A stretch of 64,000 bases of DNA, taken from assembly GCA_001792895.1 (NCBI GenBank), contig MARA01000040.1, positions 248,001 through 312,000 on the forward strand. The letters are read 5' to 3'. This document shows positions 32,548 to 42,736 of this stretch, piece after piece. The translations under genes were made by a program, and so were the position numbers. How positions within the stretch are numbered: position 1 is the first letter of the stretch; each line of letters opens with the position of its first letter. The DNA is from Lentinus brumalis. Lineage: Eukaryota; Basidiomycota; Agaricomycetes; Polyporales; Polyporaceae. Under the pieces are notes generated by a model. It did no database searches. It was not told where the DNA came from and saw only the letters and a list, made by a program, of their open reading frames with translations.

Positions 32548-32566
32548 GACTGTGAATAACCCGGAG
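32548..32566 (-). repeat. right 19 bp inverted repeat
   Basis: Minus strand CTCCGGGTTATTCACAGTC; pairs with 24020-24038. Confidence 0.6.
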
Positions 32567-32650
32567 ATCAGCTCTACTTCTTCCGCGCCTGCACCGCGTC
32601 GCCATCACTGGGCGTCCAAAACCTCAGTCAACCTTCAACCTTCAGCGTTC

Positions 32651-32763
32651 TGTGCTACCACCGTCAGATAGCTACGAAACCACTCGGATTAACGGACGCT
32701 TTCGTACGGTAAGATATCAAACACGCCGCGCTCTCGTACGAAGGGTGACAGTTTCCATCAATT
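32651..32763 (-). repeat. third, inverted copy of the 5409-5690 repeat
   Basis: Read on the minus strand it runs from TTGATGGAAACTGTCACCC through CGTACGAGAGCGCGGCGT and CCGAGTGG to GGTGGTAGCAC, as in units A and B. It lies upstream of the MDR gene at 33187, in the same relative position as the 5.4-5.7 kb repeat to copy 4. Confidence 0.75.
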
Positions 32764-33019
32764 GACCAGTGCGGCAGCTTCAACCTGCCGAGAGCGACAT
32801 ACTTACCCATGTCCTGACAAACCAGGACGAACCACCTTCACATGCACGCTAGCCACAGGGCCACCATATCAATCCAGAGCCGCGGCGTGGCACTGCCGTG
32901 TATACTCGATTACTCATCGGCGATCGCGGTTTACCGGAGTCTTCGAAACCTCTGGTGTCTGCACTCACACGTGTCGTAGACGTCTTCGACTACAGTGATC
33001 TTTTGCGAATCAGATGCGA

Positions 33020-33038
33020 TGGCGCAACTGGTGTGCTA
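33020..33038 (+). promoter_or_regulatory. conserved upstream motif, MDR copy 6
   Basis: TGGCGCAACTGGTGTGCTA, 149 bp before the ATG; compare 5162-5180 and 36309-36327. Confidence 0.45.
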
Positions 33039-33112
33039 ATATGGTGTACGCGCTGACGGTGCACAATTGAGCTGTCTGTACAACCCGTCAAGCATAGAAG
33101 CATATAAAAGTA

Positions 33113-33119
33113 TGTACTC
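33113..33119 (+). promoter_or_regulatory. TATA box of MDR copy 6
   Basis: TATAAAA, about 70 bp before the ATG at 33187. Confidence 0.6.
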
Positions 33120-33186
33120 ATGGGGTTTGTCATCAACTCGCCGTCCCATCATTCGATCTCCTCCTATCCCCGCTTCACGTCTCGCT

Positions 33187-34413
33187 ATGTCTACTCCTAC
33201 TCAGCAGAAGGTCCTTGTCCTGCCGGCCAAACAGGGTGAGTTTACTTTGAAGACGCGCGACGTTCCAAAGCCTGGTCCGGGCGACGTCCTCGTCAAGAAC
33301 GTGGCCGTCGGCCTGAACCCAGTCGAATGGAAGATCCAGACCTGGGGGATTCTCGTCGAGAAGTACCCAGTCATCCTCGGGCTCGACGCTGCTGGCGTTG
33401 TTGAGGCGGTCGGCGAGGGCGTCACCTCGCTCAAGAAGGGCGATCGTGTCTTGTACCAAGGCTGGCGCGAGGCAGACCGCGCGGCCTACCAGGAGTACAC
33501 CCTGATTGCTGTTGACCTTGCTGCAAAGGTAAGTGGGCCATATACATATTGGTATGCCGTAATGGAGCTGATGGAGAACAATACAGTTCCCCGAGAATAT
33601 CTCGTTCGATCAGGCCGCGACTCTCCCCGTCGCCGTCGCCACCGCTACTATCGGGTTGTACCACCCGCATGGAGCCACGAAGTTCGTTGCTCCTTGGGCG
33701 GAGGGCGGGAAGGGCAAGTATGCTGGCACTCCGCTCGTCGTCATCGGTGGATCCAGCGTCGTTGGTTCGATTGGTACGCATTACTTCTACTACTGTAGCC
33801 GGAGGTTGCTCACTCACCACCGCTCTTCAATGATCTCAGCAATCCAGCTTGCCAGACTCTCCGGCTTCTCGCCAATCATCACGACCGCATCCCTCAAGAA
33901 CGCAGCGCTGCTCAAGTCGTACGGGGCCACACACGTCCTCGACCGCAACCTCTCCGCGGATGCGCTCCGGGCCGAAGTTACAAAGCTCGTAGGAGGCTTG
34001 GTTCCCGTGGTCTACGACGCGATCTCGACTCCGGAGACCCAGAGCGCGGCGTACGGATTGCTTGCTCCCGGCGGGAAGCTGCTGATTTTGCTCCCGGGAG
34101 CGGTAACGGAGACGAGCGAAGGACGCACCGTTTCTCAAATTCAAGGGGTCGTACAAGTTCCGCACAACGCGGACTTCGGCAAGGCGTTGTTTGGTGCACT
34201 CCCTGGACTCCTGGAGTCCGGTGATATCAAGGTGAGCTAGTTCGATCGTCTTTCAAGTACCTGGCCACTGACTTGCAACACTGTCATTGGCAGCCGCTCC
34301 ACTTCGAGGTCGTCCCGGGAGGTTTGGGTGGGATCACCGCCGGGCTAGAGAAACTGAAGGCCAATCAGGTCAGCGCCTCAAAGCTAATTGTCCACCCGTC
34401 CGAGACTGCATAG
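33187..34413 (+). CDS. MDR oxidoreductase (copy 6)
   Basis: Four exons: 33187-33528 (342), 33587-33773 (187), 33840-34231 (392) and 34294-34413 (120), giving 346 aa; every exon length equals that of copy 4. It starts MSTPTQQKVLVLPAKQGEFT, has GLDAAGVVEAVG, FPENISFDQAATLPVAVATA, the cofactor motif VVIGGSSVVGSIG and the tail PLHFEVVPGGL…HPSETA. No frame breaks are seen, so it should be active. It is an inverted near-duplicate of copy 4 (3809-5032), including promoter motif, TATA spacing and an upstream repeat. NAD(P)H-dependent reduction of a small molecule is expected; substrate unknown. Confidence 0.88.
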
Positions 34414-34945
34414 TAGACCATGCAGTTGTCGAATCTGTTTGTGATCTGTACCAAGTAGTCTCGCGAAACCCGATAGTATGTAACGATCCGGACTTGTTCC
34501 TACTCCTGCGCGCTGTTGCGCTCTGTGGCCTGTCGGTTCAACGGAGTACTCACAGGCTAGATTCAGGCTTACCGAGCGACTACCGCTCAGGTATCTGCTA
34601 AGGCATGATACAGTATGTACATACACAAGCAATGCAGGAGAGGGTCTCTCGGAACAAAACCTTGGTTTAATGGTTGGCGCTGTTGTTATGAAGGCTTCTA
34701 GTGTTGCGCCCATAGTCGAGCTGTCGGTCGCTGAGGTATGTTTTTCCACCGAAGAGATGACCGTCAGTCACAGTAGTATGATTCCGACATGTAGTCATGA
34801 TCCATTTCGGGGAAACGATAGAGAATACATAGACGACTAAAACAGACAGGCGCACAAGAGCAGGAACAGGTCGACATCGTTGCATACTATCGGGTTTACA
34901 CGAAAACATCAGGTCACAAAGAACTTCGACTGCTGTGACATGGTC
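34414..34945. other. intergenic region between convergent MDR copies 6 and 7
   Basis: 3' flanks of two convergent genes. No gene or clear repeat is seen. Confidence 0.5.
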
Positions 34946-36175
34946 TCACGCGGTCTCGGACGGGTGGATGACTAGCTTCAACGCGCTGACCTGGTTGGCC
35001 TTCAGTTTCTCCAGCCCGGCGGTGATCCCACCCAAACCTCCCGGGACGAGCTCAAACTTGAGTGGCTAGCAATGACAGTGTTGCAAGTCAGCGGCTGAAC
35101 AGGATACCTGAAGTCCAGCGAACCAGCTCACCTTGATATCACCGGACTCCAGGAGTCCAGGGAGCGCACCTAACAACGTCTTGCCGAAGTCCCTGTTATG
35201 CGGCATCTGGAACAGACCGTGCACCTGCGAGAGGGTGCGTCCCTCGCTCGTCTCCGTTACCGCCTCCTGGAGCACAATGAGCAGCGTCCCGCCGGGAGCA
35301 AGCAACCCGTACGCCGCGCTCTGTGTCTCGGGGGACGAGACCGCGTCGTAGACCACAGAAACCAGCCCTCCTGCGAGCTTCGTGGCTTCGGCGCGGAGCG
35401 CGTCCGCGGAGAGGTTGCGGTCAAGGACGTGCGTGGCCCCATAAGACTTGAGAAGCGTTGCATTCTTGAGGGACGCAGTCGTGATGATGGGCGAGAATCC
35501 GGACAGCTTGGCGAGCTGGACCGCTGTAGGCAGACCGAGCGGCGGTGAGCGGACAGCTCCGGATAAGTACACGAGTGGAAGTGATGCGTACCCAGCGAGC
35601 CGACGGCACTGGATCCGCCGATGACGACGAGCGGCGTGCCCGCATACTTGCCCTTCCCGCCCTCCGCCCAAGGAGCGACGAACTTGGTGGCTCCGTGCGG
35701 GTGGTACAACCCAATGCTAGCGGTGCCAACGGCCATGGGCAGGGTAGCGGCCTGATCGAAGGAGATGTTCTCGGGGAACTGTATCAGTGTCCTTCAGATT
35801 CCTCTGCTACGAGACTGTCGATTATCTCCAACGTACCTTCGCGGCAAGGTCAGCAGCAATCAGGGTGTACTCCTGGTAGGTCGCGCGGTCGTCCTCGAGC
35901 CAGCCTTGGTACAGGACGCGGTCTCCCTTCTTGAGCAAGGTGACGCCCTCGCCGACCGCCTCGACGACGCCAGCAGCGTCGAGCCCGAGGACGACTGGGT
36001 ACTTCTCGACGAAGAGCCCCCAGGTCTGGATCTTCCAGTCGACCGGGTTCAGACCAACGGCGATGTTCTTGACGAGGACGTCGCGGGGACCAGGCTTCGG
36101 AACGTCGCGAGTCTTCAAGACAAATTCACCTTGCTTGGACTGCAGGACAAGTGCCTTCTGCCGAGTTGGAGACAT
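34946..36175 (-). CDS. MDR oxidoreductase (copy 7)
   Basis: Four exons: 36175-35837 (339), 35778-35592 (187), 35523-35132 (392) and 35065-34946 (120), giving 345 aa. It starts MSPTRQKALVLQSKQGEF, one codon shorter than copies 4 and 6. The GroES-like half (NPVDWKIQTWG, GLDAAGVVEAVG), the glycine motif VVIGGSSAVGSLG and the tail PLKFELVPGGL…HPSETA are intact. It is convergent with copy 6 (533 bp apart) and is the third member of this duplicate set. A TATA-like box and the shared 19 bp motif lie upstream. Substrate unknown. Confidence 0.88.
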
Positions 36176-36243
36176 GATGAGACGTTATGCGGGGAAGGAG
36201 GAAGTCGAACGGTGGGTTGGTGAATTCTGTACTGAGTGCACAC

Positions 36244-36251
36244 CTTTTAAA
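36244..36251 (-). promoter_or_regulatory. TATA-like box of MDR copy 7
   Basis: TTTAAAAG on the minus strand, about 70 bp before the ATG, at the position of TATAAAAG in the sister copies. Confidence 0.5.
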
Positions 36252-36308
36252 TGGTTTGCGCATTGAACAGACTCTGCAATTGTGTAGAGTCCGCGCGTAC
36301 GCTCGGCA

Positions 36309-36327
36309 TAGCACACCAGTTGCGCTA
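36309..36327 (-). promoter_or_regulatory. conserved upstream motif, MDR copy 7
   Basis: TAGCGCAACTGGTGTGCTA on the minus strand, 134 bp before the ATG; 18 of 19 bases match the copy 6 motif. Confidence 0.45.
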
Positions 36328-37012
36328 TCGCAAGACGACGGAATATCGCTCCAGTTGGACATGTCCACGACACTGGCTAGTGCAGGCACCAGAGGTCCTC
36401 ATTGTAAACCACAAACTGTGATGAGTAATCCTGAAATCCATCCGCCTACATAGCAGAAATTGAAGTTGCCGGTGGTGACGACTTCCCGACGGCAGCGTTG
36501 TCCAGTCTGGCTGGAAGAGGCTGGAGGCGAGGTCGCGGGCGCGCGATACGCGACTCCGAGTCGGACATAGCACATACCGCAGACCGCCGACAGATCGTAT
36601 AGTTGGAACTTGAGGCTTGACGGCATACGGGTCGGTCATAGCACATACCGCAGATTGCCACAGCTTGATCTCGGAACGGCGTCCAGAGGGCATAGTGATA
36701 TTGTCCGTGACGGGTTGACATGCTGTACGTTCGTGCACTTCAGCATCTCGCGTGGCTGATACGGACGCAGCATCACTTCTACGTATACAGTTCGCGATCA
36801 GTGCATGTCCCGGAGAGCAGTCGGTCACACGTACCACGAGGCCTACGCTCCTCAGGTCTGGCGTTCTTGTGCGCGGGAGCCTCTGACCGATGTGATTTGC
36901 ACCGGGCTTCAAGTTGTGCTAGCAGTCATCGACCAAGGAAAAGTCTCGTAGTTGCCAATCAACCCCAGCAATACATCCGAAAATGTAGTCTGCGCATCCC
37001 CGGCGTGTACAC
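36328..37012. other. intergenic region with remnants of the upstream repeat
   Basis: 36458-36498 resembles 5389-5424 (GAAGTTGCCGG…GACTTCCCGACGGCAG). CATAGCACATACCGCAGA occurs twice, about 73 bp apart, at about 36567 and 36640. No gene is seen. Confidence 0.55.
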
Positions 37013-38266
37013 TCAAACAGTCTCCTGCGGATGAGCAATCAGCTTGACCCCGCTGACCTGGTTGTTCTTCATGCGGTCGAGCCCCTCCGGAATTCCAGCA
37101 AGGCCGTTCGGAAGCACCTCAACCCTGTTCGGCTGCGCACAAAACCCACACCGTCAGTCTGCGATTACACCGCAAGGACGGACGCGAACACGCACCACGA
37201 CGATCCCCTTCTCGAGCCACTCCGTCAGCCGCGAATACAGCTCCTCTCCCAACTTCACGTTCCCGGGCCACTGCAGGCTCGCATACGGCCGCGCGACCTT
37301 CTTCGAGCCGCCGTCGCGCTTCTCCCTCTCCGCCAGGATCTCCACCGAGAACGGGTGCGTGACAACGAGCCCGCCCCCGGGGGCGAGTGCATCGTACGCG
37401 AGGCACTGCGTCTCTGCCGCGGAGATCGCGTCGTATGCGTACACGATCGGCTCGCCCCCGGTGAGCTTGGGCAGCTGCGCGAGGATGTCCGCGGGTGGCA
37501 GGGAGCGGTCGAGCACGTGTGTCGCCCCGAGGGACTTCAGGTAGTCCGTGTGCTTCAACGAGGACGTCGTGATGATGGGCGAGAAGCCTTGCAGCTTCGC
37601 GAGCTGGATTGCTGCGAGTCGAGGTCAGTACGGAATCAAGTCGCCAGGACGCGACACAGCATGCTTACCGTACTGCCCGACAGACGACGAGCCCCCAGAG
37701 ATGAATGCCGCCTTGCCCTTGAACTTCGTCAGACCGCCCTCTTCCCAGGGCGCGGGGAAGTCCAGGGACTTCGCGCCGGGCTCGTGTGCCCAGATGCCGG
37801 CGGCGACGGTCGCAAGGCACAGCGGGACAGACGCAGCCTGCTCGAACGAGAGGTTCTCCGGGATCTGCCAACGAGGATCAGCAGCGGCACCAGCCGACAC
37901 ATGCACGGTACGGACCTTGGCAACATTTGTCGCGGGCACGACGGTGTACTGCTTGAACGTCGCCCTGTTCTGCTCGAACCCGCCAGGAAACAACACCTTG
38001 TCGCCCTTCGCGACGTTGGTGACCTCCGCGCCGACCTCTTCGACGACGCCCGCGCCATCGAGGCCGCCGATGAACGGATACCCTTGGATCATCGGCGGCT
38101 GCGTCGTCGCGGATTGTATCCCCACATCTGCCGGGTTGAGGGCGGCAGCGATCACCTTGATCAACACGTCTTTGGGGCCGTGCGCGGGGACAGGCCAGTC
38201 TTCGTAGATCTTCCATGGCGCGGCGGGGGCGGGGGAGCCAAGGATCTTCTGTGTGGTAGGGGCCAT
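37013..38266 (-). CDS. MDR oxidoreductase (copy 8)
   Basis: Four exons: 38266-37916 (351), 37864-37669 (196), 37611-37196 (416) and 37132-37013 (120), giving 360 aa. It starts MAPTTQKILGSPAPAAPWK. The first exon reads through GDKVLFPGGFEQNRATFKQY, where other members of this subfamily have an intron, so one intron has been lost. It has GGLDGAGVVEEVG, the glycine motif FISGGSSSVGQYG and the PNRVEVLPNGL…HPQETV tail. It is the closest intact relative of the frameshifted copy 2. No zinc-binding pattern is evident. Substrate unknown. Confidence 0.87.
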
Positions 38267-38880
38267 TGTGGTCACTGCTTGTGTGTGGTGATGTGTACTT
38301 TGGAGAAGAAGAGACTTCAGGTTTTATAGATTCGAATAAGAGACTCAGAGTGGCTGCGCAGTGCATTCTAGACGTCGGATCTGTTGGTGGGTCGGGTGTC
38401 TTACTGAGTAAACAGGAACAGGGATTCCGGACCGTGACAGACGCATCGCCTGTATGTAGGAGAGAGGTTAACCACGGTCTCATACGGTGTCGTTCTTACT
38501 TGCATAGCTATGCCAAGCCTCCAACTTAGGTGTGGGTCCTTCCGCTTGTGCCACTGTGATCGCCGAGGCGCGCGCGATGCATGGAATGTACCGGTAAGTA
38601 CTTACAACGGCGTCGGCAATACGGGGTCCGTGCATCCGAGATGACCACACTTGCTTACGAGTATTCAACTGTTTAAGTAGCCGTTAACCACAGCAGATGC
38701 ATCGCCCATCCCCTAATCTTGGACTCACCTCACATACAAGCTCCTTGGACGGCGCCGAAGGCTACGGTGGACATGATAGCATTATACAAAGCAACGACTG
38801 ACATCAAGACGCGAGATAATTGGAGGGAGGACGACTTCATCGTCGGTCGGACGAGGTCTCCATGTTCCGCAAACAGATCC
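38267..38880. other. intergenic region with promoter of copy 8
   Basis: A minus-strand TATAAAA box at about 38321-38328 lies 55-60 bp before the ATG of copy 8. Otherwise no feature is seen. Confidence 0.5.
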
Positions 38881-40496
38881 TTACGGGGTCTCCTGAGGAC
38901 GAACGACAAGCTTCGTGCCGCTGACCGTGCCCTGCTTCAGCCGCTCCAACCCCTCCGCGATGCCCGCAAGCCCGTTGGGCAGCACCTCCACCCTGTTCGG
39001 CTGGCGCACACGCACACGGTCAGCAAGCGGACACGTAAGCGAAAATCCCAGGAGACAGACGTACCACGATGACCCCGGTTCGCAGCCAGTCCGCGAGACG
39101 GCTGCAAAGCTCCAGGCCGAGCGCCCTATTGAACGACGCATGCACGCTGCCGAACACGAAGATGAACCGCTTGCCGTCGCCGTCCTGCACCTTGTCGTCC
39201 GGGATCGCGGCGGTCTGGGTGAGGAGGAGGGTGCCGCCCGGGGCGAGGGCGTCGTATGCGAGCACCTGGGTGTCCGTGGACGAGATGGTATCGTACACGT
39301 ACTCGATCGGCTTGCCGGCTGTGATCTCCTGGATCTCGCGGAGGACGTCCACGGGAGCGAGAGAACGATCGACGACGTGAGTCGCGCCTAGGGACTTCAG
39401 CAGGGCCGCATTGTGCGGGGAGGCCGTGGTGATGATGGGCGAGTGCCCGGACAGCTTCGCCAGCTGAATGGCTGCGCGAAGTCAGGTGGGAGCCACGGGC
39501 TGCAGCGGCGAGAAGACGTACCGTACTGTCCGACGGAGGATGCGCCGCCGACGATCAGGGCGGGCTTCCCAGCAAACTTCGTTGCGCCCTCTTGCTCCCA
39601 CGGAGCGGGCCAGTTCGCAGACCTGGCATCCGGGTGGTGGCTCCAGAGCCCCGTCGCGACCGTCGCGAGACCGAGCGGAACCGACGCCGCCTGGTCGAAG
39701 GCGATATTATCCGGGATCTGCGAGAACTTGTCAGTCTCGGCATCAAAGAGCATATAACACGGCAGGCAGGCGCTGAATAGCGGTCGCAAGGAAGTGTCGA
39801 GTAGTCCTCAACTGATCCTGCAGGCCATCCGTGGACACCTGACTGTCCTGACTGTCATGCTCGGTCGCCGGAAAGGCTGCCTTTTCGGTAACCTTTCGAC
39901 TCAAATCGGATACCCGGGGAGGTCTCCTTGAGGGACATAGAAATCCTGTCATCAGCTAACATCTCCTGTGTCCGAAGAGTCGAAACACTGGGAATGGCTA
40001 AGGTCTTACGGAAGGCAACCTCCGTTGAAAAACTCCCTATCTGCTCTCGCGACCGATTCTAGCACAGAGCCGGCCGTGTAGCGACACCACAGGACGATAT
40101 TTCGTACCTTCGAGGTTCGGTCCGCAGGGACAACACAGTACTGCTGGAACGTGGCGTGGGTATTGGCGAAGTCGCCCTGGAAGAAACTGCAAAACGCATC
40201 AGCATAGGGCTGATATAGCCACATACGTAGGACAGAACGTACATCCTGTCGCCCTTGGCAAGGTTCTTCACCTTGGCGCCGACCTCTTCGACGGTGCCCG
40301 CGGCCTCGCAGCCCGCGACGTGCGGGTAGCTCTGCACGTAAAGGCCGTACGCCTGGATCTTCCAGTCGAGCGGGTTCAGGGCGGTGGCGGCGATCTTGAC
40401 GAGAACGTCCTGGGGACCGGGAGTGGGGACGTCGGTGATTGCGAGCTCCCACTTGCCGAACGCTGCAGGGAGGACGAGAGACTTCTGTGTCGACAT
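38881..40496 (-). CDS. MDR oxidoreductase (copy 9)
   Basis: Five exons: 40496-40243 (254), 40186-40108 (79), 39717-39522 (196), 39471-39065 (407) and 39000-38881 (120), giving 351 aa. It starts MSTQKSLVLPAAFGKWEL, has NPLDWKIQAYG, GCEAAGTVEEVG, FFQGDFANTHATFQQY, IPDNIAFDQAASVPLG, the glycine motif IVGGASSVGQYG and the RPQETP tail. The second intron (39718-40107) is 390 bp, against about 55 bp in sister copies, with no coding sequence recognised in it. Frames are open throughout. Substrate unknown. Confidence 0.85.
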
Positions 40497-40548
40497 TGTG
40501 GAGATGAGGAGTGGTGGAATGTAATACTGATGATTGCAAGCGTACCAG

Positions 40549-40556
40549 CTTTTATA
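40549..40556 (-). promoter_or_regulatory. TATA box of MDR copy 9
   Basis: TATAAAAG on the minus strand, 53-60 bp before the ATG. Confidence 0.6.
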
Positions 40557-41719
40557 TCCCCGCGATCCCTCTACGTGCTATGTTTTCCACGTCACTGTGA
40601 GTCCCGTCTCATGTCTTGAGTTTTACGTGGCCGTGGTCGCTCAGCACAAAATCCAGACTCCATGTCGCAGTAATTCTGACAAGCATATCATGTTCCGCAG
40701 CGCGAGCTAGCATCAGCAGTCCGTAATCCGCAGGAGGTGTGTCGAGTGGAGGCAGTAGAGTACATCAACGGTGGACATGGTAGACTTGGCGGAGGTCGCA
40801 GTCAACGGTTACACGCCGGGCCGCCAGCCAGACGACGCGTCTCTAGCGTCTACATCCGGCTTTCGCGCAGCTTGAACTTCCTCCTCCTCCTCCTCCTCCT
40901 CCTACTCGCGCACTGTGCGTGCGACATGGACCAGGAGAGCTTGGACCTGGTGAAGAAATTATATTGGCGCTGCTACAGCAGTACTTTGACTTCATCCATC
41001 CTCTAGATCTATGCCTGGGGTCTCGCCGCTGGAAACTTTACTATTTTCAGTGATCTTTGAGAAGCCGGAAAGGTTAGAGATCGTTTGCCGCGTATGCGAG
41101 TGAGGCTTGGATGTACGGTGCGTCGCATTCCACTCCACAACTCCTTCTCCGCAACCACATACCGTAGCATGTGTGTTGGTCGACCGTCACCCCGGATTGG
41201 ATCCTGCCTCACGTTGTGCTGGGATCGAGCCGCTACAATTTCCACACATGCATCCAGGGAATCTTTGAAAATCAGGGACTTCTGAAGTGTATACGAGGGA
41301 GGCCTCTACGGTGCGTCGCAATTCATTTCATCACTAGTCCCCTTTCCACGGAACCACATAATGATACTGTCCCATCACAGTGTGCCGGTCCACCGTTGCT
41401 GGACCCTGGACCGCATCATGCCTCAACTCGTCAGGTCTAAGACTTTGTAGGATGTCGACTCGCTTCCCGAATCAGCGTGCCGACTCCCCACCATGATGCA
41501 TCATCGATCAGTCCAGTACTGACAGGTCCTCTGTCACATTCGCATTCGCCTGGCCACGGCTACTCATCCGCGCAGTATCATATGATGCGGTGTGTTCAGC
41601 CCTATGAAGCCCTGCCTAGGCTCTCCATGACCCGAGTCGGAGGCTCGGATGTAGCATCTGACGTACTGAAGGGTTTAAGCGTCCGGAGTAGCTACGCAAC
41701 ACGACCAGGTCCTCGTGGT
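40557..41719. other. intergenic region
   Basis: No gene is supported. It contains the imperfect repeat listed separately and a CTCCTC run at about 40878. Confidence 0.5.
41050..41425. repeat. degenerate direct repeat, period about 205
   Basis: Both halves contain ATCTTTGA.AA, TACGGTGCGTCGCA.TTC, AACCACATA and GTC.ACCGT, followed by CATGCCTCA- or CCTGCCTCA-like ends. It is an old duplication with no open frame. Confidence 0.45.
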
Positions 41720-41726
41720 TATAAAT
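41720..41726 (+). promoter_or_regulatory. TATA box of the ricin-B-like gene
   Basis: TATAAAT, 60 bp before the ATG at 41780. Confidence 0.6.
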
Positions 41727-41779
41727 GCAGCCTAGTATCGATCTCTCACTCAGCTATCACCTACAGCACCTCCGCCGCC

Positions 41780-42426
41780 ATGAAGTCCTTCGCCGCCCTC
41801 TTGACCGCCGTTGTTGCTCTCTTGCCCTTCGTCGCAGCGGACTTCGTGCCGGAAGGCTCCGCCGCGCACTTCTTCTCCACCCAAAGTACATAACATATCT
41901 ACACTTCCTGCGCGAGCCTGTAAGATTTACTAACGAGTTCCTCCTGCCTGCAGACACCTCCCTCGTCTTCGCTCCCGAGTTCGGCGCGTCAGGCGCCAGC
42001 CTCGTCGCGGCCCTCCCAGGCGACGGCTCCTCCGCCGACATCACTGCGCTCTTCCCGACGTTCGGCACTGGGGTGCCCACGCAGATCGTGTACGGGGATT
42101 GGTGCATCTCGGCGAACGGCGTCGTGCCCCAATCGTCGAACCAGACGCTGTACATCGCGGACTGCGACCCCGAGGACAAGACGCAGCTCTGGACGATCAA
42201 CGAGGCTCCCGCGACGGTCTCGAACGCGGACGGGAACTGTATCACGCTCGGGAGGGCTGCGCGTGGCGTGCCTGTGAGTGTCCGTTCTTCTGATTCTTGG
42301 TTTTGCTTGCGGCTTTTCGTGGGAGGTGCTGATGCTGATGCGGGTATGGGATAGGTGACGCTTGGGGAGTGCACGGACGTGCTTCTTCACCTCCAGACTT
42401 GGGACCCCAAGCCCATTTCCGCTTGA
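41780..42426 (+). CDS. small secreted ricin-B-like (beta-trefoil) protein
   Basis: Three exons: 41780-41885, 41954-42273 and 42355-42426, giving 165 aa. The first 20 residues (MKSFAALLTAVVALLPFVAA) are a clear signal peptide. The mature part has TSLVFAPEFG near its start, then DWCISANG, ADCDPEDKTQLWTI, NADGNCITLGRAARGVPVTLGEC and, as the C-terminus, LQTWDPKPISA. Paired Q.W and CI.L/GEC elements are typical of the ricin-B lectin (beta-trefoil) fold of many secreted fungal proteins. Sugar binding is possible but not shown, and there is no catalytic toxin domain. It stands alone between MDR copies 9 and 10. Confidence 0.72.
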
Positions 42427-42736
42427 ACGAGAACTTGCATGGAGTCAAAGATACGCTTTGCCATGGACGCTATCCAGTGGGCCACATGGGATATTGCACA
42501 GCAACGTATGGGGACGTATCGTATGATACTAGGACCTGTTTGATGTCAAGACCTCATGTCGCATGACCTGCCGCAGATACCTCATTTACCACACGGAGGA
42601 GTCCGATCCGTCGACCGCCCAGTCTCAGGCCTTAGCCTCAGCCCTCGAGCTGGACATGCAGACACGTGTTGATCGCTGGATCGAAGCTATATACTAGTAC
42701 ATCACACTTTGACGAAGATCGTCCTGGCGCCGCAGT
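42427..42736. other. intergenic region
   Basis: 310 bp between two convergent genes. Nothing recognised. Confidence 0.5.

Larger units (their letters stand above)
24020..32566. mobile_element. putative DNA mobile element: SAP protein, tyrosine recombinase, Rad2/XPG nuclease
   Basis: The 8.5 kb segment is bounded by a 19 bp inverted repeat (left CTCCGAGATATTCACAGTC; right, on the minus strand, CTCCGGGTTATTCACAGTC). A second subterminal inverted repeat lies at 24061-24080 and 32100-32120. It contains three genes: a SAP-domain protein (minus), a Crypton-like tyrosine recombinase (plus, divergent from the first) and a Rad2/XPG-like nuclease (minus, convergent). Tyrosine recombinases of this type are known from fungal mobile elements. 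That the other two genes are cargo or accessory mobility factors is inference from position. No target-site duplication is seen at either edge, which fits a recombinase mechanism but leaves the true ends unproven. The 670 bp array just outside the left end may also belong to it. Confidence 0.55.

Noticed and set aside
24020..32566. Interpretation as a Starship giant element
   Set aside because: Starships are known from Pezizomycotina, are much larger and are led by a DUF3435 recombinase at one edge; here the recombinase is central, the unit is small and the host is a basidiomycete.
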